Under the pieces are notes generated by a model. It saw only the letters and a program-made list of their open reading frames with translations, made no database searches and had not been told where the DNA came from. DNA of 64,000 nt from Lepas anatifera (taxonomy: Eukaryota; Arthropoda; Thecostraca; Lepadidae), in assembly GCA_034440635.1 (NCBI GenBank), contig JAOTON010001078.1, positions 137,001 to 201,000 of the forward strand, read 5' to 3'. The position numbers and the translations under genes were made by a program. Below are positions 1-10,891 of the stretch, piece by piece (position 1 is the first letter of the stretch; each line of letters begins with the position of its first letter).

Positions 1-482
1 TAGGTGATAGACTGGATGCAATAGGGAAGGTCTCGCCATCAATGCCGGAGTAGTGTGGGTGGTACCTTGGCAGTTCTGGAACTGAGTAAGTGGGCCCAGC
101 AGGCATAGAAGTTTGGAAAATCTTTTGGGGTATATACACAAAGAGTAAGCAAACAGAAAAAACGGTTTAGACAATAGAAGAGTAACACCAAGTAGACCCA
201 CCAAGAATTTTAGAGTGAATCATAATAGATCTAAAATAGTTTAACTATGTTGTGATGTTGGAAACAAATGAGCATCATGATTGATTACAATAATAGCAAA
301 TCAAATATCTAATTCCGGAGACTGCATACACATGGCACATTAAGATGAAACCTTGCGAAAATTGTGTTATGCAAACACGCATGCAAACAACCCAAAAGAA
401 GCCAAACATGAACCAGCAAGTGAGCAAAAAATAAAATATAGTTAGTAGAAGAAGAAGTAAGGAAGATGAGAGCTCTGTTTGG
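1..482. other. no gene seen
   Basis: AT-rich sequence with no coding or repeat signal that I can support. It may be the far end of the minus-strand retroelement next to it. Confidence 0.4.
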
Positions 483-1885
483 TTAGACGGAGTCTGTTTG
501 GCCTGTTGCTGTTAAAGGGGATGATGGCCTGGGGACGAGGTCTGTAGCCAAGTCTCTCAGCTGTTGGGCGTAGCCAGGCGGCGGAGTGCGCAGGGGCGGA
601 ATAGAGGGCAAGCCAGCTCCAGCGGATGAAATACCAGCGCGGCCTGGCAAACCAGGACTCCGAGTGAGACCCGCAGCAGCCCCACGTTCACCCGGAGAGT
701 CACCACCAGCCCCGGTCACGGAGGCACGCCCCTCCACCCCCACCCCACCCACCACACCGCAAGACGGAACCTCAACAGAGGCTCCAAGCTCGGGCACGGA
801 GGCAGAGGGCACCACTGTCACACAAACATTTCCCCCACGAGCGCCATGCAGCGGGGCATCTCTTGCCGGGGCCACGGGAGCATGATCAGCAGGGCAAGGG
901 ACGTGGACAGCACCCCCAGCAGCAACAGGTTCGCCAGAACCACCACAGGGGGCCCCGCCCACCAGCAGCTGGTGAGGCCCCCCGATTGGAACCACCTCAC
1001 AGGCAGCGCCGGCCACAGCACCACCTTGACGCGTGCGGCGATGAGCCGCAAGTGCAGTGTCCGCCGCTGACCCCACAACCGCCGGGGGTAGGGAGGTCCC
1101 TTTTGACATCATTGAGCGCTTAGGCACCGTGTCATCAATGTTTGCTCTTCCCCCCGATCGCTGCAGAGTTGGAGTATGTCCACCCTGGTGGAGTGCACCG
1201 GGACCTCCGTGGCCTTGGTAGAGTTGTGAAGCCTGATGAAGATTCTCCCACTGTTTGTATAATAGGACACAAAAGGGGATCCGTCTTTGGGGTTATGGAG
1301 CTTCTGCAGCATCTTAACTACGGCTAGACGCTGGGGAGTCAAGCTTTCGTGCACCAGCAGACCACGGCGCTCAGGACGGACCCTACGGCTGTACACATAC
1401 ATCCTCTGATCCAGGTAGGCAAATCGCACCAAAATCACCCTCTTACTCTGGAGCCGATGGCATGCAGTGATTTCCCCCGATCGGACGGTAACTCCCAGGT
1501 AGTCCTTCATCAGAGAGATAGCCACCCTTCTGGTGTCCTCATCCCTTTCAGGAGGAGGAACAACCCTACCTGACAGCAGGAGAGTAAACTTCCTGCTGTA
1601 CTGGCATTGCTCCTCCAATGCGTCCACCAGCTGTGCCTGGTTATGCGACAGCTGGGCATGGCCATCCAGAGCCGAGGAACAGCTTTGCTCGAGATTGGTG
1701 ATACTGGCTCTCAGGGACTCCCCCCATTTCCATATTTTCAGACACCTTGCACTCGCATGTCCTAAGCTCAGAGCGAACCTCCCTAACCTCCCCTCGAAGT
1801 GCCTCAATAAAAAATTAAAAACACATTGAGGCCTAAATAGAACATAAATTCTCTCATCAGACCAGTACTGGCTCAGCGGCCGCAA
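483..1885 (-). mobile_element. non-LTR retrotransposon ORF1-like region, decayed
   Basis: Minus-strand open frame 1885-1109 (258 codons) has the look of an ORF1 nucleic-acid-binding protein of CR1/Jockey-type retrotransposons. A heptad-like stretch (around SITNLEQSCSSALDGHAQ) is followed by an RRM-like part with ILVRFAYLDQRMYVYSRR and the family-typical LLVHESLTPQRLAVVKMLQK, then a short SGRIFIRL strand. A second frame, 1127-483 (214 codons, rich in Gly, Ala and Pro), overlaps its end by 19 bases and may be the continuation after a frameshift. On the minus strand it lies downstream of the reverse transcriptase fragment at 1857-3390, so the order is RT then ORF1, the reverse of a single element. 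It is either a second copy in tandem or a rearrangement. The clade is not resolved. Confidence 0.6.
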
Positions 1886-3390
1886 ACACAGCTATATTTT
1901 TCTTTAGTATCCCGAGTGGATCAAAGAATATATCGCTGAGGGGTGACACGTTTAAAAAGCTGTTCACCACATGAGGTAAACGATTAAAAACTCCTGAGGC
2001 AACAGCGTTCACTCTAGCCGGCGGTACACTAAAAAAAGTAGAACGGGACATCCTAGTGGTTCTGACCGGCACATGTACCGTAAAACCTTCTAAAAGATGT
2101 GACGATGAGATGAGGCCCCTTAAAAACTTTACATAAAAACAAGATATCCCTTTGGTGGCGCCTAGCCGGGAGGGATTGCACATTGTAGAAACTAAGGAGG
2201 TACTTGTAGTCTAGCACAGCACTGGCAGGCTCAGTATGGTTCGCTAGCCACATGAGGAATTTATGTTGAACCCTCTCTACGCGAATGAGATGACCTTTTG
2301 CTGTCCCGCCCCAAATGACGGAGCAGTATTCAAGAATTGACCGAACATTCGCCTTGAACACGGATACGGCCGCACGCTTGTCCAGTTTGTGTCTGGGGGA
2401 AGCTGACTGGAAGGTTCGAATGAGAAGGCCTAATGCCCTATTGGCTTTTAGTACTATGGAATTGATGTGCGCCTGAAAAGTGAGTATTTGGTCCAGAATG
2501 ACGCCTAGATCTCGGATGGTGTCGACATTTTCCAGAATTTTGCCGCTGATTTTGTAAGATGAAGGGATGAAATTGCGGTTTAGAGTGATTTTGAATGCTT
2601 TACATTTTGATGCGTTAAGCTTGAGCTTCCAGTCCGCTGCCCAGCGCGCAACCGCATCCAAGGGATTTTGAAGTCTGATGACGTCATTATGGGTGCCAAT
2701 TTGACAGGAAATTTTCACGTCATCGGCAAACATCAAACAGTTTGTAGAGATTACAGATGGCAAATCATTCACGTAGAGAAGGAACAACAAAGGTGAGATA
2801 TGCCCGCCTTCCGGCGTCCCCGAGACAGCCGGAGTTCAGTCGGACATTTTTCCATTTAACACGACTCTCTGCTTCCGCCTCCCGAAGTACGATGTGCGCC
2901 ATTTCAAAGCTTGTCCGTCCAGACCATACATACATCGAAGTTTATAGAGCAGTAGGCGATGATTTACACTTTGGAAGGCATTGGAGAAATCTGTGTAAAC
3001 CACATCGAGCTGAGACTTATCTTGAATGGCCACCCATCCATGTGCAAGTAAAGATAACATATTTGAAGCGCAAAATCGATGCTGTATGAACCCGTGTTGA
3101 GTGTCCGAAAGAAGAGATCTGACGTGTTGATAAATCTGATCGCTGACTATTTTCTCAAACACTTTTGCACACAAAGGCAATAATGAAACCGAACGATAGT
3201 TTTCTGGATTTTTTTCTAGAGCATTTTTTATAAATGGGGACAATATTTGCCTCTGCCCACTGTTCTGGAAATATACCGTTAGCCAGTGATAAGCGGAAAA
3301 ACTTGCACAGAGGAACGGCCAATTCCACGGCACACTCCTTAAGAATGCGAGCGCTTAGGCCGTCAGGGCCACAAGCATCGACCCTCGGCG
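1857..3390 (-). mobile_element. decayed reverse transcriptase fragment (Jockey/CR1-like)
   Basis: Read on the minus strand, this stretch carries a 5'-truncated reverse transcriptase broken over several frames. In order: CGPDGLSARILKECAVELA (near 3370), the finger/palm part with LDVVYTDFSNAFQSVNHRLL (near 2950), LLFLLYVNDLP followed by the catalytic LMFADDVKI (about 2790-2720), the thumb with LEYCSVIWGG (about 2320), and a C-terminal tail with FFSVPPARVNA ending near 1860. There is an in-frame TGA between the two palm blocks, near 2825, and frameshifts near 3200 and 2085. No endonuclease precedes it; its 5' side abuts a GC-rich short repeat. It cannot make an active protein. Confidence 0.85.
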
Positions 3391-4085
3391 CAACGCCCCT
3401 CCCCGATTGACTCTTGGCGCCCCTTGAAATGGTCACGGCGCCCCCTGAAAGGTCGATGGCACCCCCTGATATGTCGCTTCCCACCGCCCCCCAGGATGCG
3501 AAAATCCGATAGGATTTTGCGCCTACCTAATAGGTGTTGCCAAGGGTCTCAAGCTCCCCCCTCAAGATATCAGAGTGCATGTAGTAAAAACATACGCGGA
3601 GACTGATCGAAGGCAATGATGGGAGATGTTTGAGCCCTTAGCCCCCCCCCAAAGAAGTCCTGGATGTGAGAATTGGCCACTCTGTGATAGAATTTGGCAC
3701 CCCCTGCTCGGATGACGCCCCTTTCGAAAAAAACTTGGATCCGCCTATGCCTCCTTCTACTCCTTTGAGCCTGCTTCTTGCAGGGGTAGGCCTTTATACT
3801 TGGGCCGCTATAATAGGCGGATCCAGGATTGCCGATCGGGGGGACACCTTCCCGGGGTTCCATTCTTTACCGGAAAACCCTATCGGATGGGCGCAAAATC
3901 CTATCGGTGGGAGGTGATTTTCGCATCCTGGGGGGAGGTGGGAAGCGACATTTCAGGGGGGCGCTGTGACCATTTCAGGGGGCGCCGAAGGTCACTGGGG
4001 GGGGCACGAACTCACTTTTCCCCTGGATCCGCCTATGGAGCACGTGCCCACTTTGCCCCCCTCCTGGATCCGCCTATGGCTGCCA
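3391..4085. repeat. cluster of short GC-rich dispersed elements with GGCGGATCC ends
   Basis: Two copies of the same unit lie in opposite orientation: about 3391-3545 reads on the minus strand and about 3812-4036 on the plus strand. Shared blocks are GATGCGAAAATC/GATTTTCGCATC, GGGAAGCGACAT and GGGGGCGCC. The plus copy starts ATAGGCGGATCCAGG and ends CCTGGATCCGCCTAT, a 15-bp inverted repeat. Single ends also occur near 3745 and 4063. The same family recurs at 16235-16475. The ends resemble small non-autonomous hAT-type elements, but I found no convincing target duplication here. Confidence 0.6.
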
Positions 4086-6046
4086 TTAATATTTAGTCCG
4101 GGAAACTGACATATTGAAATAATTCGGTAGATATACGCCTTTATTCATTTTAAGCTGTCTGAAATTCCAGTTGGAATCTACGATGGAAAATGTGTTTCCA
4201 AATATGGGTCATTGTTTCCCTTGTTGGGAACGTAGCCATTCTTGGGAACGCTGACCACAATTTCCCCCACTGAAATGAGGGGCAGCAGCGCGGCTGAGCA
4301 CTCTAGCGATCCTGCCTCTCACTCTATCATTTTGAATCCGTACATATATATTCATATCACACAAAGCACAATTGTTAAAAATACAAAACACTGCAACACT
4401 GCACAAGGTTTTCCCACCATCCCAGATGTTTTTTTTTGCCCTGGGTCACACTAGGTCAGGTCACAAGGCAAGGTCAACCTAGGTCACCTCACTTCAAATT
4501 TTAGCTCTACCATAGCTACATTTTTTAAACTTATTGATTTTAAACTATGTTTAATGCCCCCCCGTGTTGACTAAATGTATATTTGGGATTTTTCAATTTA
4601 TTGACTTGAGGTCAGGTCACAAGGTGACCTCTCCCATTGAAAAAGCATGGGACAATATGTCTTATGATCTTGAGAACCTGAGAGCTATCTTAAAATCACA
4701 AAGGTGATTACAAATGTTTGAGTTTCTCAGAAACACATTTTTGGCCATTATTTCATGGATTCCAGTCGTTATATTTTCCCTTTGACTTATCTGAGGTCAT
4801 CATAGGTTACCAGGGATCAAAACAGTATTTTGGTGATAACTTTTGACCTAACGAAGCTAGAGCTCTGAATTAATTATCATTGTCTATATCTTGTCACTGG
4901 CTTTCATTTTATATACAGCAAGGTCAATTTCCTACCTTTCATTTCTTTAGGTCATGTCAGGCCACGAGGTGCTCTTTTAGAGGTGAAACCACTGGCAGGA
5001 GGTCATTATGTTCCATATAGCGGAGAACGCCCTGAATTTTCCCCATAGAATGTACTGTCCCAGACCTCAATGGCTCTAATGGCATGAGAGCTATGCCCAG
5101 GTTTCTTAAGCATTGCATATTTTAATGGAAATAGCCTATTGTGACATAAGTTGACCTCTGGAGGTCAAACTATTGACCTGAGTGCTCAAACACTGGACAG
5201 TAAAATAATTCTGAATTCATACAAGCTTTTTAATGCACTTTGCAGATTTTTGCTAATCCCCATATTTTCGGAGTTAGAGGGGGCCATCGATGGCCCCAGT
5301 GGGGCGAAGATGGCGCCGGACCCCTGGTGGGGCCCGGGTTGAGAAAACATGTTTCATGCCCAGCTGCATGATTGAGCCCACATAAAAAATTTTCAGTTTT
5401 TTTCAGAATGCAATTTTCCACCTGCAAACAGTGAGGTGCCACCTAAAACATTCCCCCCTCATCTCAGTGAGTAGTCTGGGTGTCTCCTTTCAGTCTATCA
5501 ACAAAATCCCGAATTTTGGTTGGTATCTTCGTCTGCTGGTAATGATATAGTCCTTCTCCGCTCTGTTCCTGTCATTCTCTTCTATCTCTTCCCTTTCCAC
5601 GTATCTCCCTCTCTGTGTAAATGGTATATTTGACGCCGTCTGACTCAAAGCAGAGCAGTGAAAGCCTCTAAACCCAAATACATTTATCTTCAGCTGGCGT
5701 CAAAGGCTTTAGAGCACGATTAAAGAGGGAAAATAATCGTGTTGAGTAACAGTAAAAAATGTGCGAACTGCTAGAACCTGTGAGCCAGCATCTGCGCCAC
5801 CAAAACTAGCCTGTTTTAAGCCATGTGAGGCACCACTCCATAACACACCGTACCTTCTTACTTGCGTGACCAACATCTGTCTCTGACCAGCCCCTGGCTA
5901 AAGCCTAGCGGATGGAAGACTGTGGTAAACAAGTACTGTGAGCTAAAACTAACCTAAAGCCTCACACTGACACATCTGAACCAGGCCGTAAAAAAGGTAA
6001 CGCCCGCGGGTGACGACCCCTCCCCGTGGTGGCTGCTGTAGGTGCA
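4086..6046. other. intergenic; AGGTCA-rich repeat, no gene
   Basis: No coding exon is supported. Between about 4440 and 5345 the sequence is rich in AGGTCAGGTCAC-like words and ends with a GGCCATCGATGGCC palindrome followed by a CCCAGTGGGGCG block. That end resembles the right end of the TTAA-flanked element at 22839-23843, so this is probably a diverged relative. The last kilobase before NEK8 is ordinary upstream sequence, with an AG at a possible splice acceptor just before the start codon (6039-6040). Confidence 0.45.
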
Positions 6047-7954
6047 ATGGACGAGTACGAGCGGCTGCGCCAGATCGGCCGCGGTGCCTTTGGGCAGGTC
6101 CACCTGGGCCGCAGGCGACAGGACCGCCGCCACATCATCCTCAAGTACATCGCCATGCCGGAGGAGGACACCAAGGAGGTGCTGAACGAGGTGCAGGTCC
6201 TCCGGCTGCTGTCGCACCCCAATATTATCGAGTACATTGCCAACTTCGTGCAGGACCACCACCTGGTCATTGTGATGGAGTACGCGGCGGGAGGAACGCT
6301 GCACGACTACCTCATCAGTCGGCAGGACAGCCCCATGGAGGAGGCCCAGGTGCTGCACTTCTTCAGCCAGATGCTGCTGGCTGTGCAGCACATCCACGGA
6401 CTCAACATCCTGCACAGGGACCTGAAGAGCGAGAACATGCTGCTGGACCGCGAGAGACAGGTGCTGAAGGTGGGCGACTTCGGCATCAGCAAGATTCTGG
6501 CCACCAAGACGCTGGCGACGACCGTGGTCGGCACCCCCTGCTACCTTTCGCCGGAGCTGTGCGAGGGAAAGCCCTACAACAGAAAGTCGGACGTGTGGGC
6601 CCTGGGCTGTCTGCTGTACGAGATGGTAGCTCTGCGCCGCACGTTCGAGGCCGCCACTCTGGCCGCGCTGGTTCTGAAGATTCTGCGGGGCTCCTACACA
6701 CCGCTGCCGCCGCACTGCAGCGACGGTCTGCGCCGGCTGGTGTCGCAGATTCTGGTGCTGGACGCCGCCCGCCGGCCCACCGTCACACAGATGATCGCGC
6801 ACGCGACGGTGGCGCCCCACTTCTGCCGGCTGTACACCGACCTCGGCATGATTCCCTGGCACGCCGCCGCCCGGCCGCTCAGCATGTCCGCCTCTCAGAC
6901 GCTGGGCGCCGGCCGCACTGGAGCCTTGGGCGCCGTGTGGGCGGTCCGACGTCCGTCCGAGCCGCCCGCCGTCCCGCCGGCCGACTCGCTCTGGACGGTG
7001 ACGTCATCAGCAGAGATGGCGCTGCTGCAGCTGGACACGGAGCCGGTGGGCCGAAGGCTGGTGGACGCCGGCAGGGGCGCTCCGGCGGCTGTGTGTGTCA
7101 CCGCCGCCGGCCACGCTGCCATCTGGTGGCTGGCGGGAGGAGATACCTCACCTCCGCAGCCGCCACAGATCATTGACTGTCCCGCCGGAGTGACGTTCGC
7201 CCAGGTGGCGTGCGGCGGCGGAAGTGGCGCGGCCACCCGTACCGTGGCGTTTGTGACGCAGCGCGGCATCGTGCTGATGTGCACCATGACCTCCGCACCG
7301 GCGCAGGTTTCGCCACAGATCGTGCAGGCCCTGCTTGGTCACGAGGTGGCGCAGGTGAGCTGCGGCTCCGACCACGTCCTTGCCCTGACCTCGGCCGGCG
7401 CCGTCTTCTCCTGGGGCGGCAACTCTGACGGCCAGCTGGGCTCGGGCACCCGTCGTGCTGCGGGTTCCCCGTCGCCGCTGGCGCTGCCCCCTGGCGTGGT
7501 GGCCAGCCGCGTCCGGGCCGGCAACGCCTGCTCCCTCGTCATCACCGCCGACGGCCGTCTCTTCACCTGCGGCCTCAACACCGCCGGTCGGCTCGGCGCC
7601 ACTGACAAGTCCGCAGACGGCGGGGCGAAGACGGGCGAGCGCCGGCTCCGGCCCGCCGCCGCGTCGCTCCCCGAGCCGGTGCTGGACGCCGTCCCGTGCC
7701 TCTCCCGCACGGCCGTCCTCACCTCTGACGGCGCGCTGGTGTGGCTCGGAGGCGGGGAGGCGGCACCGGTGCGCTCGCCCCTGCCGGCCGCCGTCAGCGC
7801 CATCTGTGGCACGGCGTCCGCCGTGCTGGCGCTCTGTGGCGGCGGGCTGTACGCGGTGAGAGAGGCGGCGGTGAAACTGCCGGTGAGGCTGGAGATGCCG
7901 GCGGCGGGGAGGCCGCGGCTGGCAGAGGGCGGCCTCCTGCTGCTGCGACAGTGA
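6047..7954 (+). CDS. NEK8: serine/threonine-protein kinase NEK8 (NIMA-related kinase with RCC1 repeats)
   Basis: Encodes 635 residues in one uninterrupted frame. The kinase domain covers about residues 4-255: glycine loop GRGAFG (11-16), ATP-binding Lys33, catalytic HRD (123-125), DFG (144-146), and the activation segment TVVGTPCYLSPELCEGKPYN, a strong NEK8 hallmark. The C-terminal half (about 300-635) has RCC1-type blades, clearest in CGSDHVLALTSAGAVFSWGG and in the next blade with LFTCGLNTAGRLGA. Vertebrate NEK8 is about 690 residues, so the propeller is slightly short. Known role: kinase of the proximal ciliary (inversin) compartment. I chose the ATG at 6047 because MDEYERLRQIGRGAFG aligns with the family N-terminus; a GTG 7 codons upstream adds nothing conserved. 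The lack of introns contrasts with its neighbours. ATP-site residues are intact, so it should be functional. Confidence 0.93.
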   Translation: MDEYERLRQIGRGAFGQVHLGRRRQDRRHIILKYIAMPEEDTKEVLNEVQVLRLLSHPNIIEYIANFVQDHHLVIVMEYAAGGTLHDYLISRQDSPMEEAQVLHFFSQMLLAVQHIHGLNILHRDLKSENMLLDRERQVLKVGDFGISKILATKTLATTVVGTPCYLSPELCEGKPYNRKSDVWALGCLLYEMVALRRTFEAATLAALVLKILRGSYTPLPPHCSDGLRRLVSQILVLDAARRPTVTQMIAHATVAPHFCRLYTDLGMIPWHAAARPLSMSASQTLGAGRTGALGAVWAVRRPSEPPAVPPADSLWTVTSSAEMALLQLDTEPVGRRLVDAGRGAPAAVCVTAAGHAAIWWLAGGDTSPPQPPQIIDCPAGVTFAQVACGGGSGAATRTVAFVTQRGIVLMCTMTSAPAQVSPQIVQALLGHEVAQVSCGSDHVLALTSAGAVFSWGGNSDGQLGSGTRRAAGSPSPLALPPGVVASRVRAGNACSLVITADGRLFTCGLNTAGRLGATDKSADGGAKTGERRLRPAAASLPEPVLDAVPCLSRTAVLTSDGALVWLGGGEAAPVRSPLPAAVSAICGTASAVLALCGGGLYAVREAAVKLPVRLEMPAAGRPRLAEGGLLLLRQ

Positions 7955-9539
7955 TGCGGGAGAGAGCACGGGCGCACTGGGTGTGGCAGCGCTGTCTCGG
8001 CAGGCTCTAGTGGTGGGGTGGTTTAGCTGTAGCAGTTGAAGGGCTGCTGCTCGCACAATGTTGGCAGTCTGTGCGGGACTAGCCCTGATCCAGCAGCTGC
8101 CCTCCACTTCCCTAAGTGCGAAGGCTGGAGTCAGGCTTGATAACAATCGAGATCTCATATATTTTCTGTGTTCTGACTCGGTGGGATTCGTGGGTGTGCC
8201 ATGCAGTGCTCTTAGATGCGGAATAGATAAGTGTACGGTAAGATATGTCGTTTGTTAACGAAGGAGGCCTTAGATATTGGCTGTGCTTTATGCCGATTTA
8301 AAGTAGTAATGCTATTCACGCTCATCGTACTTTGTTAAGAGCTGTTGAAAATCGAAGCAACGCTGGTTATCGTATGCAGCCGATGTTTTGTGCCATTTAC
8401 ACTTCACGTGAGTGACATTATTAGCACGCACGGGTGTCAAATGAGTGATATTTCCCATGTGGCCTTGAGTCATGTTCATGACACATTTCATCTATTGTGA
8501 ATCTTTCCTGAACTATCGAGTTTGATTCAAAACCTGCACTGCTGTGATAATAATGCGAATGATATACCTTTAGATGTGCAATAATATGTGCTTGTGCTTG
8601 TAACATCAGTGAAACCATAAAATGTATCTGCACCAACACTACGTGATGTTGTTTTGCGACTTTTTGTGAATTACTCAAAGCATTTGTTACCATTTACGTA
8701 GTCATTGATTGTTTTGTGAAGTGTTGTGATAGATCTGGAGCCTACTGACAGCCTAGTGGTGCGAGCTCTCGAAGATGCAGCGCTATGGCTATTCCTTTGC
8801 GTGCTGGCTATATACGTTCTACGTTCATGGGGTGGAGAAACTTCGGGTTGCAGTTCTTCTTAGTCACTGGTATTCGTCCACTCTACATTAAGTACAATTT
8901 GAAGACCCGATCTCCATCTTTCCACAGGCAATCACCTAATTGCAATGAAACAGTTTTCGGCGCAGAATGTGTTTTTATTATATTCCATGTGTTATTTTGG
9001 GTTTTGTCTCGTGAAAAATAAATGTAGAAGTGTGGAAGGCCGTGTTTTTCGCCAGTTAATGGGGCACCCCGCTGCAGACGAACTCTCAAGGCCCTCGCTA
9101 GTTGCAGCCTTGGAAGTCAGACTGGTGGTGCAGAAACACTAGAAATGTGTACAGTACGTGCATCATATCAAATAACACGCACTTTTGGTTTCTGCGGTTA
9201 AATATTTGATCGTTCCTTGACGTGCTTGCTATTTATCAAGCCTGTTTTATTTCTTAGCTTATGCTGATCGATGTATTTGGTTTCAATGATGCACATCTGT
9301 TCGGATTTTATTTCTAGTTTCATTGCATTTGCACTGCCTAAAATGCACCATTTGTTTCAGGGAGTTCTTGGCGTGCACAGTTTCTGGTGAACGTCAGCAC
9401 TTTTACTTCCTCAAGCTTTTCAATGGCTACAAGTAAAGCTCTGCTGTTCGTGGTTGTACCAGCCTAAACGTGATATTCTTCCTGTGGGTTTATTTCCACA
9501 CGCTGCACTGGCTTCTGTCTATAGTTCACCTGCCTGCTG
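7955..9539. other. NEK8 3' region and HLCS upstream region
   Basis: No exon is supported. An AATAAA at 9017-9022 is a possible polyadenylation signal for NEK8, about 1.06 kb past its stop. Sequence after that is AT-rich and should contain the HLCS promoter and any 5' non-coding exon; no clear core element was recognised. Confidence 0.4.
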
Positions 9540-10891
9540 ATGTTTGCCGTGTCAAGGACGAACCTCCTGAAGGAGTTGCGATCTAGATCCGGAGTTTTGG
9601 GTATACTTGCGGTCTCTACGTGCAAGAAGGACGCGGTTTGTGGCGAAGAGCGAGTCCCAGTGTCGCGGAGCGTGACGGATGCCATGCAGGATGTAAGACT
9701 CGCCTTCGCCAAGCCGCCGAACATTCTCATCCACCATGGCGACAGTCACGGCCAAGGTCGCCTTCGACGTCTGGTGACATCTATCGTGGGAACAGCGAAC
9801 TACACTGTATACGACCTGCCGTTGGCGGCGCCACCCGTCTGGGTGGACAACACTTCGCTGCTGGTGGTTTCCGGTGAACTAAGCGCCGCAGTTTCGGCGC
9901 AGGTGGCGAAATACATACAGCAGGGCGGGGCTGTGTTCGCGCTGACATCTAGTCTCAAACTTCCCGAACTCGTGGAGGCTTCAATGGATGTAAACGTCAA
10001 CGGTGACGGGTTTCTCATGACATACCGTAACCATAGCAACGTTCCGTGTCGATATAGTGGCTCCAGATTGCGTTGCTTTCAAACTGCGTGTTCCGAAGGA
10101 AGTATTAAACTGAGCTATCCGGTTATGTGTGAATCTCAGCCCCCCGGAAACGTACCTCGTGAGCACGGCAGTGAAAACGACCAAAGTCCACATTCCTCTA
10201 AAGTTCCCACAGCTACACTCGGGGCGTCTCCCACGTCTGAGTCACCGCCATCGCCCAGATCGCCTTCCCTGCCGGGGAATCAGTGCAGTGCGCCGCCATC
10301 GGAGCTCTCTGCGCCGATACCCCCACTTCCCTGCCCGGCCATCGTGCGATGCTTCTACACCAAGTCAGGCGGCACGGTCCTGCTGGCGCAGCTGGCGTGG
10401 GATGTGACGTCACCGGAGCAGATAGCGTTGATTCGCTCTCTTCTGCAGCACGAGCTGGGCGTGAAGTGTGAGGAGCCGGCAGGCAATGAGGTTATATACC
10501 GAGCGGGCCATATACTGACGACAGACGACGCTGATGTGGCGAGATTCCGAAACACACCACCTCCCGCCAGGCGCGTGTCCCGCGCTACACCTCGTCACAT
10601 CATCCCACGACATCACCGCATCGGCTGACGTCCTCCCCATCACTGTGTCAGCCCCCGCTCCTGCTCAGTTCAACAGCCGACTATACCGCCGCCACCTGCG
10701 CACCAGTACCCCCCCTGGGCCGGTGTCTGGTGTACCTGCCGGTGGTGACCAGCAGTCTGGACGTGCTGCAGGACGGCCGTCTGCCGCACGGCGCGGTGGT
10801 GGTGAGCGACATTCAGACGCGGGGCCGCGGCCGCGGCGGCAACCGCTGGCTCAGTCCGGCCGGCTGCTGCATGCTGGCGCTAAAACTACAG
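9540..10891 (+). CDS. HLCS: HLCS exon 1 (with two apparent +1 frameshifts)
   Basis: Reads in one frame from 9540 to about 10560, in the next to the C run at about 10710, and in the third to the donor CAG|GTGAGC at 10892. The middle block (FNSRLYRRHLRT) and the last block (YLPVVTSSLDVLQDG) match consecutive parts of the family. Confidence 0.88.

Noticed and set aside
586..1123. Plus-strand Pro-rich frames
   Set aside because: Opposite strand of the retrotransposon ORF1 region, low complexity, no exon signals.
5954..8158. Long open frames antisense to NEK8 (up to 336 codons)
   Set aside because: Shadows of GC-rich coding sequence on the other strand; they show no family features.
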